A DNA stretch of 32,120 bases from Verrucomicrobiales bacterium (GCA_005805505.1 SYMJ01000058.1:1-32120), one strand, 5' to 3'; counted from the first letter of the stretch, positions 8,391 through 16,406 are shown. Program-made: numbers and translations. Notes: generated from the letters alone by a model not told the origin.

Positions 8391-8414
8391 CGATTCGCTT
8401 CAAGGTCTCAAGAC

Positions 8415-9767
8415 TTAAGGTTTGGCCGTGGCGCGCAGGTCCAGGCACACCAGTCGGTCTTCGCTGCGTAGGTACAGGAGGCCGCCTGAAAGGACAGGTC
8501 CGGCCCAGCAGGGATAATGTAGCGAGGGGACCTGCCAGCGTCCGAGTTCTTCACAACGTCCCGGGTTCGGTTGGAAGAGCCCGAGCAAGCCGCCTTCGCC
8601 CAGAGCCAGGAGTCGGCCCTCGGCCAGAATGAAGGAGCCGCGGCCGAAGACTGGGGGCTGTTCGGCACTGTGGGGCGGCCAGCGTTCGCTGCGCTCCCAG
8701 GCCATCGTGCCGGTCTCGTACTCCACACAGCGCAAGACTGCGTCGGGCTCATTGCGTCCGCTGAAGCCATAGAGATGAGCCCCGACTCGGATGGGTTGAC
8801 TCCAGTGCATCTCCAATCCCAGACCGGACCAGATTTCGGTGAAGTTCGTAGCCCCGGGGCTTCCGCGCAGCAGCACCGATCCGGAACGGTAATAGGCGCT
8901 GGAGATGAGTACATCGTTCCCGATCACCAAGGGGGTCATGGCATTGACTGAATCATCGGCTCGAGCGCGGAACCAGCGGCTGAAGAGTACTTGGCCGTTG
9001 TTGGGATCGAGCACCGTGAGTCCCTGTCGGGTGAGGGCGTGAACCACACGTCGTCCGTGAATTTCTGAGGCGATCAGGGAGGCGTAGCTGGCGGTCTTCT
9101 CCCAGCGCCGCCACTCGACGGTTCGCTCACCGGGCCATCCGAGCATGGGTTGGCCAGTCCAATTCTTCTCGCCCACCGATTCCCAGAGCGTTTTCCCCGT
9201 CTTCGGATCGACCGCGATCACCGTGGCGTTGGGTTGTCCGCCCGCCATGATCAGCAGCCTCCCGCCTTCCATCAACGGGGTGCTGCCGACGCCGAAGAAA
9301 GCCCCAGGAATCTCAAACTCCGCGGCCGTGTTGCGCTGCCAGAGCTGTTTGCCGGTCTCGGCCTCGAGGCAGCTCAAAAGCCCTTCAGCCCCAAAGGTGT
9401 ACACCCGGTTGTCATGAAGGAGTGGTGTGCAGCGAGGTCCGTTATTGTAGCCATAGGGGTCGCGGTAGGAGCTCGGCTGCGTGTGCTTCCAGATCGGGGT
9501 GCCTGTTTGGGCGTCCCAAGCCTCGGTGAGTTCCTGGTTTCCCTGGCGGTGAAAGAGAAAGAGTCGACCCTGCGCGATCGATGGCGCCGCATATCCGGTG
9601 CCGATGGCCTTGTCCCAGCGTACTGGAGGGCCATTGCTAGGAATGCGGGGCAGGAGGCCGCTCTCGGAGCTGGTGGCATTGAGCCGTGGTCCCAAGAGTC
9701 GGGGCCAGTCTTCCGCCAGGAGTGGGCTGACCCACAGGCACAACGCGAGGACGAGTCGGTGAAGCAC
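8415..9767 (-). CDS. Secreted PQQ-like (Trp-docking) beta-propeller protein
   Basis: 450 residues from a GTG at 9767, which places a signal peptide (LHRLVLALCLWVSPLLA) at the N-terminus. Longer in-frame extensions run into the hydrolase gene and are not supported. The mature start EDWPRLLGPRLNATS is the usual opening of planctomycete/verrucomicrobial PQQ-like proteins. Propeller repeats follow: AWDAQTGTPIWKH, LEAETGKQLWQ, VDPKTGKTLWESVG and VEYETGTMAWE. Such proteins are BamB/quinoprotein-like in fold but mostly lack proven cofactor or enzyme function. It probably acts in the periplasm. No Shine-Dalgarno is seen at the chosen start. Confidence 0.78.
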   Translation of the reverse strand: MLHRLVLALCLWVSPLLAEDWPRLLGPRLNATSSESGLLPRIPSNGPPVRWDKAIGTGYAAPSIAQGRLFLFHRQGNQELTEAWDAQTGTPIWKHTQPSSYRDPYGYNNGPRCTPLLHDNRVYTFGAEGLLSCLEAETGKQLWQRNTAAEFEIPGAFFGVGSTPLMEGGRLLIMAGGQPNATVIAVDPKTGKTLWESVGEKNWTGQPMLGWPGERTVEWRRWEKTASYASLIASEIHGRRVVHALTRQGLTVLDPNNGQVLFSRWFRARADDSVNAMTPLVIGNDVLISSAYYRSGSVLLRGSPGATNFTEIWSGLGLEMHWSQPIRVGAHLYGFSGRNEPDAVLRCVEYETGTMAWERSERWPPHSAEQPPVFGRGSFILAEGRLLALGEGGLLGLFQPNPGRCEELGRWQVPSLHYPCWAGPVLSGGLLYLRSEDRLVCLDLRATAKP

Positions 9768-9850
9768 ACCGTCTTGATGGACGATGGATAGAGATTGGCA
9801 AGCCCTCGATCGCGGGGTTTGTCGCGGTTCCGCTGACGAAGGGGGCTGAT

Positions 9851-10825
9851 TCACACCGTGCAGAACGACTCCAGAAACTCGAGGGCCCGAACTTCGGACC
9901 AAAGATCGCACTGGGATCCCCAGCGGTCCATGAACCCGACGTGACCACCGTGCTTTGGAACCTCCAAATGAACCCAAGGGCTGTGGCGGGCGAATTCGTA
10001 CGGGAAACAGCTGGGGGCCAGGAACGGGTCGTCCGCCGCATTCAGGATGAGGGCGGGCACTCGGATCGACGGCAGGAAGGCGTTGGCCGAGCACGCTTGC
10101 CAGTAGGCCTCCGCATGGGTGAACCCGTGGAGAGGCGCGGTGAAGGTGTTGTCGATCTGGCGAAAAGTTCGCTGGTAGCGGGGATTGATCTCCGGAATCA
10201 GCCCTGGAAACAGTGCTTTTTTGAGGCTCCATTTGCGCAGGATTTCCTTCTGGAATCGGGACATGTAGGGCCAGACCCGGAGCCTCTCCATCGCGGCCGA
10301 GGCCGCCGCCAGGTCGCACGGGGTGGAAAGGGCAACTCCGGCGGCGACAGGCACCGTTGAGGCGTGGCGTTCGCCCAGGTATTTGAGCGTTAAATTACCG
10401 CCGAGGCTGAATCCGGCGAGTGCCAGCACCTCAAATCGGCCGGTCTGTGCCGCGTGGGTCACGACCGCAGCGAGGTCTTCGGAAGCCCCGCTGTGGTAAA
10501 ACCGCGGCAGGCGGTTGAGTTCTCCGGAGCAGCCTCGGAAGTTCCAGGCCAGCACCGACCAATTTCGGCGGGCTGCAGCCCGCGCTAGGCCGGCGACGTA
10601 CGGACGGCGGGAGTGTCCTTCCAGGCCGTGGGAAAGGATGAGCAATCGGCCATGCCCAGGATTGAGCCAATCCAAATCGAGAAAATCCCCATCCGCCAAT
10701 TCCAACCGTTCCCGAGACCAGGGCAGGGGAGGCATGTGTCGTGCGATGGCCGGAAGAAGGGTTTGCAGGTGGGGGTTTCCTAGCCCTATCAGGGGTTGAA
10801 AAGTTGATTGGGCCACCAGCGGCAT
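9851..10825 (-). CDS. YheT-like alpha/beta hydrolase
   Basis: 324 residues from ATG 10825, which is preceded by a GGAGAGGG ribosome site at good spacing; the longer in-frame extension upstream is not needed. The N-terminal GNPHLQTLLP (16-25) is the hallmark of the YheT family. The oxyanion region SHGLEGHS (65-72), nucleophile elbow GFSLGG with Ser140, an acidic residue in ADDPF and a histidine in KHGGHVGF form the expected catalytic triad. YheT relatives are predicted esterases with poorly defined substrates. It is first of the minus-strand gene run. Confidence 0.88.
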   Translation of the reverse strand: MPLVAQSTFQPLIGLGNPHLQTLLPAIARHMPPLPWSRERLELADGDFLDLDWLNPGHGRLLILSHGLEGHSRRPYVAGLARAAARRNWSVLAWNFRGCSGELNRLPRFYHSGASEDLAAVVTHAAQTGRFEVLALAGFSLGGNLTLKYLGERHASTVPVAAGVALSTPCDLAAASAAMERLRVWPYMSRFQKEILRKWSLKKALFPGLIPEINPRYQRTFRQIDNTFTAPLHGFTHAEAYWQACSANAFLPSIRVPALILNAADDPFLAPSCFPYEFARHSPWVHLEVPKHGGHVGFMDRWGSQCDLWSEVRALEFLESFCTV

Positions 10826-10883
10826 GGCGTTCACCCTCTCCCTGGAAGGGCTGGGAATGCATGCGGAAAGTGAGGGTAAACAA

Positions 10884-10947
10884 GGGAGGCGCAGGGCAGT
10901 GAATGCGATTTCTATGAAAAATCCGATTTGCATCTTCCACGCCTCCC
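10884..10947. repeat. Inverted repeat GGGAGGCG / CGCCTCCC in a divergent gap
   Basis: GGGAGGCG (10884-10891) and CGCCTCCC (10940-10947) are perfectly complementary across a 48-nt AT-richer spacer. The spacer also contains CGATTT twice. It lies between the start of the hydrolase gene and the small basic protein gene. It could be a long hairpin in the small-protein leader or a paired binding site. Confidence 0.35.
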
Positions 10948-11024
10948 GCTACAACCACGGGCTCGCTGGTTGCGGTCGGCCCATTCGAGGGGCCTTTATC
11001 GTCGCCAGCGGAACATTCGATTTT

Positions 11025-11180
11025 ATGTCGCAGCACAACAGCCTACGCGCCTCCGGGACCACCGGGGCCAAACGTAATGTCCTCAAGCGCTTCGAGCGCG
11101 TCGCCATACTCAAGGGCCGTTCCCAATGGAAGGAAGGCGATCGCGTGACCGGTCTGCGCAAGACTCGTCCGCCCGAGTAA
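11025..11180 (+). CDS. Small basic protein (Verrucomicrobiota/Chlamydiota family)
   Basis: 51 residues, strongly basic (about 12 Lys/Arg), beginning MSQHNSLRASGTTGAKRNVL and containing KRFERVAIL and WKEGDRVTGLRKT. These blocks match, as far as I recall, the small basic protein family seen in Verrucomicrobiota and Chlamydiota (TIGR04137-like). Its function is not established; the composition suggests binding to RNA or the ribosome. The start is the only sensible ATG. A longer upstream frame exists but lacks family similarity. No Shine-Dalgarno precedes the AT-rich leader. It is followed by a structured segment and terminator. Confidence 0.82.
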   Translation: MSQHNSLRASGTTGAKRNVLKRFERVAILKGRSQWKEGDRVTGLRKTRPPE

Positions 11181-11191
11181 TCGTGCGGACT

Positions 11192-11242
11192 GCCCGGTCG
11201 GAAAAGCTCTGCGTCTCCAACGCAGACTCCGATTTGCCGGGC
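11192..11242 (+). other. Structured RNA segment downstream of small basic protein gene
   Basis: Three nested perfect stems: GCCCGG (11192-11197) with CCGGGC (11237-11242); TCGGA (11198-11202) with TCCGA (11228-11232); and TCTGCGT (11208-11214) with ACGCAGA (11220-11226) closing a 5-nt loop. A further small hairpin GTCC-N8-GGAC lies at 11247-11262. Together with the terminator at 11275 it makes almost the whole 154-bp gap foldable. It may be a 3' UTR-derived small RNA or a leader element of the next gene. It is not a tRNA. Confidence 0.5.
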
Positions 11243-11274
11243 TAACGTCCAGAATTACGGACTCAAACTCCAAT

Positions 11275-11324
11275 GACGCCGATTGTGGGTGATTCAGGTA
11301 ACCCGCAGTCGGCGTCGCGATTTT
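11275..11324 (+). terminator. Long hairpin with short T-tract before the pseudouridine synthase gene
   Basis: GACGCCGA (11275-11282) pairs with TCGGCGTC (11309-11316). The pairing continues through T/G and TGTGGGT/ACCCGCA to make a 16-bp stem with two wobbles and a 10-nt loop, followed by GCGATTTT. The ATG of the next gene is only 10 nt after the T-tract. It may end the small-protein transcript or act as an attenuator. Confidence 0.6.
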
Positions 11325-11334
11325 CCCCCATCCC

Positions 11335-12051
11335 ATGTCCACTGTCCGACTTCAGAAGTTTCTTGCAGATGCCGGTGTCGCCTCGCGGCGTGCCTCTGAA
11401 AAATTAATTCTCCGCGGGGTGGTGACGGTCAACGGGCGTGTGGTGACCGAGTTGGGGTCCAAGGTGGACCCGCTTCACGACGCGGTCTCGGTGGAAGGGG
11501 CGCCGGTGCGGACCCGCAAGAAGTTCTACATCGCGCTGAACAAGCCGCCCGGCTTCATTTGTACCCGGATCGATCCGGAAACACGCCGTGTCGTCTCCCA
11601 CCTTCTGCCGGCCGAGTGGTCTAACTTGTTCACTGTGGGGCGTTTGGACCGAGATAGTCAGGGGCTGATCTTCCTCACCAACGACGGTGACTTCTCGCTG
11701 AAACTTACCCACCCGCGGTACGGCGTGCACAAAAAGTATGTGGCAGTCGTCGAGGGACGATTGGAATCCTCGCAATTGAACCGCTTCACTCAGGGAGTTG
11801 AGCACGAGGGTGAAATGCTGAAGGCCGAACGTATTCGATTGGTCGATGCCAACAACTCCCACAGCGTTGTTGAGTTGGAGTTGGCTCAAGGCAGGAATCG
11901 AGAAATTCGCCGTCTCTTCGAGGTCTTGGGGCACACGGTCGTTGAGCTACGACGGACTCAGATCGGACCTATCAAACTAGGAGAATTACCGCTGGGCAAG
12001 TGGCGCGCATTGACGCCGACCGAAATCCGGTCATTGCTTTCGAACGCATGA
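11335..12051 (+). CDS. RsuA/RluB-family rRNA pseudouridine synthase
   Basis: 238 residues. It converts a uridine of ribosomal RNA to pseudouridine; the exact site is not determinable here. The N-terminal S4 RNA-binding domain (about 3-50) includes RLQKFLADAGVASRR. The catalytic domain has GRLDRDSQGLIFLTNDG (102-118) with the catalytic Asp105, then KKYVAVVEG and the C-terminal GRNREIRRLFEVLGH block. The length is normal for RluB-like enzymes. The ATG is preceded by a hairpin and no clear ribosome site. The stop overlaps the next gene (ATGA). Confidence 0.92.
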   Translation: MSTVRLQKFLADAGVASRRASEKLILRGVVTVNGRVVTELGSKVDPLHDAVSVEGAPVRTRKKFYIALNKPPGFICTRIDPETRRVVSHLLPAEWSNLFTVGRLDRDSQGLIFLTNDGDFSLKLTHPRYGVHKKYVAVVEGRLESSQLNRFTQGVEHEGEMLKAERIRLVDANNSHSVVELELAQGRNREIRRLFEVLGHTVVELRRTQIGPIKLGELPLGKWRALTPTEIRSLLSNA

Positions 12052-13088
12052 ATTGTTCGTCCGTTTCGGTCCTTTTGTCCCTCAATCTTCGTCCTCGATT
12101 CCTTCTCTTCGCAGCGCTGACCTGCGCGATCCCAGCGTTGGCGGACACGGTTGTGATCCGGGGCGACCGAGTTAATGTCCGCTCCCAACCCTCCTTGGAT
12201 GGCGAAGTGCTTGTCTGGATGAAGCGAGGGGAAACGGTAGAAACCCAAGGGAGCAGCAAAGACGGTTTCATTCGCATCGCCTTGCCCGCCAAGGTTGCCG
12301 TCTGGGTCTATGGGCCACTGGTGGATCGGGCTTCACATCAAATCAAAGCCCCCGAGGCCCGGTTGCGGGTGGGCCCCGGCCGCAATTACGGCGAGTTGGG
12401 CGTGCTTAAGAAAGGCGCGACCCTGAGCGAGATCCGTGAATCGGATGGCTGGCTGCAAGTGGAACCGCCCGCGGGCCTGTCGGCCTACGTGGGAGCCCAG
12501 TTCACCGAAGTCTCAGGCGCTCCGGCGGCCAAGCTCGCGGCAGTAAAGACCGGTGGGATTCTCCCGGCAGAGGGTGATCCGGTTTCTGGTGATCCAGTTT
12601 TGCCGGCGGTTCCTCATCCGAATCCGACCCGTTCGAAGTCCTCCGCGATCTCTGTGGCTCCCGTGCCGCCATTGCCGACACCGCCGCCCTCGCTGGCCAT
12701 TCCGTCAGTTCCGGCTCCGGTTTCTGTGGCCGTGGCGGTCGATCCGATTTTGCCTAGCCCCAGGGCATCCGAGGCGACCTCCGCGGATCGCTCTGGTGGC
12801 GTCGCTCAGTCGTCGATCCAATATTCTCCCGAAAAGGTTCGCATCGTGACCCGGGTGGGCAAGGTGGTCCGGAGCCTGGAGCCTCAATCGCCCTCCTATT
12901 ACCAACTGCGCAGTCCGCAGGCGGGTGAGGGAATGTTAGGTTTCTTGGTGGGTCAGGACCCTAAGACTCCCATTGCGGGGTTTCGCGGTAAGACGGTTCG
13001 AGTGGTCGCCGAAGAATACGTGGATCCCCGCAATCGAACCCAAGTGCTCTTGCGCGTGCAATCCATTGAAGAAGTTTCAGCCCGTTGA
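12048..13088 (+). CDS. Secreted protein with two bacterial SH3 domains
   Basis: 346 residues starting at the ATG that overlaps the preceding stop codon. A signal peptide (about 1-32, ending IPALA) precedes SH3 domain 1 (about 34-92; RVNVRSQPSLDGEVLVWMKRG) and SH3 domain 2 (about 98-155; EARLRVGPGRNYGELGVLKKG). A proline/serine-rich linker (about 160-265) leads to a C-terminal beta-rich domain of about 80 residues that I do not recognise. Bacterial SH3 domains usually bind peptidoglycan or peptide ligands, so a cell-envelope role is likely. Translational coupling with the pseudouridine synthase may be mere compact packing. Confidence 0.8.
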   Translation: MNCSSVSVLLSLNLRPRFLLFAALTCAIPALADTVVIRGDRVNVRSQPSLDGEVLVWMKRGETVETQGSSKDGFIRIALPAKVAVWVYGPLVDRASHQIKAPEARLRVGPGRNYGELGVLKKGATLSEIRESDGWLQVEPPAGLSAYVGAQFTEVSGAPAAKLAAVKTGGILPAEGDPVSGDPVLPAVPHPNPTRSKSSAISVAPVPPLPTPPPSLAIPSVPAPVSVAVAVDPILPSPRASEATSADRSGGVAQSSIQYSPEKVRIVTRVGKVVRSLEPQSPSYYQLRSPQAGEGMLGFLVGQDPKTPIAGFRGKTVRVVAEEYVDPRNRTQVLLRVQSIEEVSAR

Positions 13089-13151
13089 GCGGCCTCAACC
13101 CTGCTCAGGTCTGATCGTGGCCTCGGCCCGATCCCGGCCTAACAAATCCCC

Positions 13152-14072
13152 ATGAACAATCTCATCGACGGTCGAGCCATTGCTGCCGACATCCACCAGG
13201 AGACGTTGGTTCGCGTCTCGGCTCTCAAGCATCAGGGCATCCAGCCGGGGCTGGCTTTTGTTCGAGTCGGAGAAGACCCGGCCTCCCAAGTGTATGTGGG
13301 CATGAAGGAGAAGAAGGCGCGGGAGTTGGGAGTTCTCTCCCACACCACGGTGCTTCCCGAGACGACGACCCAGACAGAATTGCTGGTGCTCATCGCTCGC
13401 CTCAATGCCGATCCGCACTGCCACGGCATTTTGGTTCAGGCTCCGCTCCCACGGCATATCGATGCGGCCGTAATCTACTCAGCGGTTCTGCCTCAAAAAG
13501 ATGTGGACGGCTTTCATCCCATCAATGTGGGGCGGCTCATGCTGGGTGATGCGGGAGGGTTCCTTCCCTGCACGCCTGTGGGCGTTCACGAATTGCTGGT
13601 GCGCAGCCGCGTACCGCTCAACGGCGCTGAGGTGGTGGTTCTAGGGCGTGGCAACATCGTGGGCAAGCCGATGGCGGCCATCCTGATCCAGAAGTCGTCT
13701 CGGGCCAATTGCACGGTCACGCTGTGCCACAGCGCCACGCGTGACATCGCTGCACACTGTCGCCGGGCCGATGTGATCATCGCTGCAATAGGGGTCCCGG
13801 AGTTTCTCCGAGCCGACATGGTTCGCGAAGGGGCCGTGGTCATCGACGTGGGGGTTAATCGCCTCAGCGATCCCTCCATCAAGAGCGGAACACGCCTGGT
13901 TGGCGACGTCGCTTTTGGTGAAGTGCAACCCAAGTGCCTTTGGATTACGCCCAATCCAGGCGGGGTGGGACCGATGACCATCGCTATGCTCTTGGCCAAC
14001 ACCGCCACAGCCGCCGAAAGACAGTTCGGTTTTTTTTCTGAAAAATCCGTTGACGCTCGCTTGAGGCCCTGA
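13152..14072 (+). CDS. folD: Bifunctional methylenetetrahydrofolate dehydrogenase/cyclohydrolase
   Basis: 306 residues. Interconverts methylene-, methenyl- and formyl-tetrahydrofolate in one-carbon metabolism. Clear FolD blocks are present: SQVYVGMKEK with Tyr48 and catalytic Lys52, GILVQAPLP with the conserved Gln, KDVDGFHP, PCTPVGV, the NADP-binding GRGNIVGKPMA and the C-terminal TPNPGGVGPMTIAML. A slightly long tail (about 18 residues) ends in FFSEKSVDARLRP and coincides with a T8 run in the DNA. It is transcribed in the same direction as its neighbours, 63 nt after the SH3 gene. Confidence 0.96.
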   Translation: MNNLIDGRAIAADIHQETLVRVSALKHQGIQPGLAFVRVGEDPASQVYVGMKEKKARELGVLSHTTVLPETTTQTELLVLIARLNADPHCHGILVQAPLPRHIDAAVIYSAVLPQKDVDGFHPINVGRLMLGDAGGFLPCTPVGVHELLVRSRVPLNGAEVVVLGRGNIVGKPMAAILIQKSSRANCTVTLCHSATRDIAAHCRRADVIIAAIGVPEFLRADMVREGAVVIDVGVNRLSDPSIKSGTRLVGDVAFGEVQPKCLWITPNPGGVGPMTIAMLLANTATAAERQFGFFSEKSVDARLRP

Positions 14073-14078
14073 CAGAAC
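14050..14078 (+). promoter_or_regulatory. Candidate sigma-70 promoter for the secreted repeat protein
   Basis: TTGACG (14050-14055), a 17-nt spacer and CAGAAC (14073-14078) lie at the folD 3' end, preceded by a T8/A5 AT tract like an UP element. It would give a leader of about 24 nt. The -35 is 5 of 6, the -10 only 3 of 6. Confidence 0.35.
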
Positions 14079-14108
14079 TTCCTCACACACGGAACAAATC
14101 AAACCACA

Positions 14109-14717
14109 ATGAACACTAAATCGCTCCTCTTGGCCGCTTTCGTCGCGGCTGTCGGTGCAGTCTCTGGCTCCGCCCAGGTGACCAGCCAGAACATCGTTGG
14201 ATATGTCCGACTGAGCCTCGCCAAGGGTTACAACCTAATCGGCAATCAGTTGAACAACGGCAACAACGCCATCGGCACTGTGCTGAACGTTCCGGATGGC
14301 ACTGCTGTCTACAAGTTCACCGGCGGCAAGTACGTCGCCAACGCCTTCGTTGACGGCGCTTGGGACGCTCCGGCCATGACCTTGGCTCCGGGTGAAGGTT
14401 TCTTCATCAACGTTCCGGCCGCCACCACGATCACCTTGATCGGTGAAGTGAGCTTGGCCAACAGCATGGCTTTGGCCGCTGGTTACAACCTCCTGACCGT
14501 CCCCGTGCCTCTGGCCGGTGGTCTGGCTGACGCCGCTGCTGGTGGTTTGACCGCCGCCGAGGGTGACACTGTTTATCAGTGGACCGGTTCCGGCTTCGCC
14601 GCCAAGGAATTCGTCGACGGCGCTTGGGCTCCTTCCGCTCCGACCGTCAAGGTTGGCGAGGGCTTTTTCCTCAAGGGCACTGCTCGCACCTACGCTCGTA
14701 ACTTCTCTGTCAACTAA
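14109..14717 (+). CDS. Secreted two-repeat protein, probably abundant (function unknown)
   Basis: 202 residues with a signal peptide (about 1-22, ending GSA-Q). The mature part is an internal duplication: repeat 1 (about 37-113) and repeat 2 (about 121-201). Both contain GYNL, a VYxxTG strand, FVDGAW and GEGFF. The motif SQNIVGY near the mature N-terminus recurs, to my memory, in uncharacterised verrucomicrobial secreted proteins. Codon use is strongly biased (AAG, AAC and TAC nearly throughout), as in highly expressed genes. The A-rich leader has no Shine-Dalgarno. A structural surface protein is a reasonable guess. It lies 21 nt before the PEP-CTERM gene and probably shares its transcript. 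Confidence 0.75.
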   Translation: MNTKSLLLAAFVAAVGAVSGSAQVTSQNIVGYVRLSLAKGYNLIGNQLNNGNNAIGTVLNVPDGTAVYKFTGGKYVANAFVDGAWDAPAMTLAPGEGFFINVPAATTITLIGEVSLANSMALAAGYNLLTVPVPLAGGLADAAAGGLTAAEGDTVYQWTGSGFAAKEFVDGAWAPSAPTVKVGEGFFLKGTARTYARNFSVN

Positions 14718-14738
14718 TCAGTCTTAACAGAATATACC

Positions 14739-15302
14739 ATGAATAAGTTCGCTTACCTCGTTGTCGCCTCGGCGCTGGCTGTTTCGGCCTTCGGTCAGGG
14801 ACAGATCGACCTCAACAACCGCGGTTTGGCCTTGGTCAATGACGCCGCTGGCAAGCCCCTGACGGGCACCACCTTCGTTGCTCAGGTTTGGTACGGTGCT
14901 TCCGCTAGCACCTTGACCAGCTCCTTCGCTCCGTCTCCGTTCCGCGCTTCCACCACTACCTACCCTGGTAGCTGGAATCCGGCCGCCGCCGGCGGTCCGG
15001 GCGCTCTCGGTACCCTGACGGGTTTCGCTGCGGGTAGCACCGTGACCTTGCAGGTCCGGGTTTGGGATTCCTCCGTCGCTGGTGTCGGTGCCGCTGAGGC
15101 TCTGACCAAGGCTGCCGGAACCGGTCTCTCCGAGACCTTCACCTATGCCATCCCGGCTGATCCTTTGGCGATCCCCGGCGGCATGGGCGGCTTGAAGAGC
15201 TTCAACTTGGCGGCCGCCGGTGGTCCCGTCGTTCCTGAGCCCACCACGATCGCTCTCGGCGCTCTCGGTGCCGCAGCACTCCTCTTGCGCCGTCGTAAGT
15301 AA
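14739..15302 (+). CDS. PEP-CTERM sorting domain protein
   Basis: 187 residues. Signal peptide (about 1-19, ending SAFG-Q), a beta-rich Gly/Ala/Thr-rich middle that starts QIDLNNRG, and a C-terminal sorting signal VPEPTTIALGALGAAALLL followed by RRRK. Such tails are recognised by exosortase, which cleaves and transfers the protein to the cell surface or exopolysaccharide. No exosortase gene is in view. Codon bias and the missing Shine-Dalgarno resemble the preceding gene. A strong terminator follows at once. Substrate and binding partners are unknown. Confidence 0.88.
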   Translation: MNKFAYLVVASALAVSAFGQGQIDLNNRGLALVNDAAGKPLTGTTFVAQVWYGASASTLTSSFAPSPFRASTTTYPGSWNPAAAGGPGALGTLTGFAAGSTVTLQVRVWDSSVAGVGAAEALTKAAGTGLSETFTYAIPADPLAIPGGMGGLKSFNLAAAGGPVVPEPTTIALGALGAAALLLRRRK

Positions 15303-15320
15303 TTTTTAGACTGTTTATTC

Positions 15321-15358
15321 AAACCCACCTTGGGCAACCAAGGTGGGTTTTTTCTTTT
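15321..15358 (+). terminator. Strong Rho-independent terminator
   Basis: AAACCCACCTTG (15321-15332) pairs perfectly with CAAGGTGGGTTT (15339-15350). A further G-C pair closes a GCAA tetraloop, and the stem is followed by a T-rich tract. It ends the two-gene secreted-protein transcript. The next 130 bases (to 15491) hold nothing I recognise. Confidence 0.93.
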
Positions 15359-15491
15359 AGAGTGCCCAACAGAGTTCACTCCTCTAACGGGGCCGGCTAC
15401 AACAGCCTCGGAACCGTAAGGTTGGTCTGTTTCCTCTGGAGGAGCGGTTGCTAATTTCTGCGCCAACAAGGCCTGTGCCTCGCGCCAGTGG

Positions 15492-16406
15492 TCAACACTC
15501 TTGCCGAGACAGGATGGCCTGACGCGCCGCGCCGTAGGCCCCGGCTAACTCGCTCAAGGCGGCTGGCAGAAGGCGCACGCGGGCACCCCTCGGACGCCAC
15601 TCATGCCCCTCCAGGATTTCTGAAAGTCGGTCAAACAGGTCAGGCCCAGCCTGGGCGATTCCGCCCCCTAGAATGACCGCTTCGGGGTCCAATACGTTGA
15701 TGAGTGAGTTGATGCCCAACGCCAATCCCCGCACCGATTCTTGCCAGAGAGCAACCGCTTTGGGATCGCCCGCTCGGGCGTGTTGAACCAAGGTTTCGGT
15801 GGAGGTGTAGCACCCATGGCTTCGCTCGGTCAGGGTTTTGTTGCCGATAGCCATTTCCAGAGATCCGGGTGTTCCGACGTCGTCGTTTTGGGCTCGAGAA
15901 TCGAGGGTGATATGTCCTAAGTGCCCGGCGCGCCCCAAATTTCCACGAAGCAGGCGCCCGTCGACGATAGCCGCCCCACCGACCCCGGTTCCCAAGGTGA
16001 GCATGAACACGTTCTCCAACCCTTGGGCCGCTCCCATCCAAGCCTCTCCTAAGAGGGCTGCGTGAGCGTCGTTGAGCACGGGAACCGGGGTTGGAACGGT
16101 GAGAAATCGCTGCCAATCTAATCCCTCTAACCCATGCAAACGCCCGGGCATGTGGAGGATGCACCGGCCATCCCGGGCAGCCAGTCCCGGTGCCGAAAGC
16201 CCCACCGCCGCTGGTTCACCTCGACGGAGGCGCAGGGCCTCCACTCGATCGCGGATCCGGTCCGCCCATTCCATCGCCCGATCTTCAAAGGGCATGGACT
16301 CGTGCTCGAGGGTCTGGCCGCTGGCATTCACGACCACCGACTTAATGCAGGACCCACCGAGGTCGATGCCCAAGAAATAGGGCTCGGTTTCCGAGGTTGA
16401 ATTCAT
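15492..16406 (-). CDS. ROK-family sugar kinase
   Basis: 304 residues. An ATP-dependent kinase of the actin-like fold, acting probably on glucose or an amino/acyl sugar. The phosphate loop DLGGSCIKS (15-23), catalytic LNDAHAA with Asp113, GTGVGG (139-144) and a late ILGGGI adenosine motif are intact. The ROK zinc motif after GHLGH (161-165) is altered: the cysteines of CxCGxxGCxE are gone and VGTPGSLE remains. This variant occurs in some ROK kinases. The ATG overlaps the stop of the SDR gene by four bases. Specificity cannot be read from the sequence. Confidence 0.88.
   Translation of the reverse strand: MNSTSETEPYFLGIDLGGSCIKSVVVNASGQTLEHESMPFEDRAMEWADRIRDRVEALRLRRGEPAAVGLSAPGLAARDGRCILHMPGRLHGLEGLDWQRFLTVPTPVPVLNDAHAALLGEAWMGAAQGLENVFMLTLGTGVGGAAIVDGRLLRGNLGRAGHLGHITLDSRAQNDDVGTPGSLEMAIGNKTLTERSHGCYTSTETLVQHARAGDPKAVALWQESVRGLALGINSLINVLDPEAVILGGGIAQAGPDLFDRLSEILEGHEWRPRGARVRLLPAALSELAGAYGAARQAILSRQEC

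Noticed and set aside
9768-10319. Upstream extension of the PQQ-propeller frame (to 634 residues)
   Set aside because: It overlaps the YheT-like gene out of frame, is Pro/Arg-rich shadow sequence, and hides the signal peptide found from 9767 on.
10824-11024. In-frame N-terminal extension of the small basic protein (67 extra residues)
   Set aside because: The 51-residue part has the expected family length and start; the extension lies in the divergent promoter region and has no recognisable similarity.
11192-11262. Possible tRNA or tRNA-like gene
   Set aside because: The central hairpin loop lacks U33 and no acceptor, D- or T-arm can be formed.
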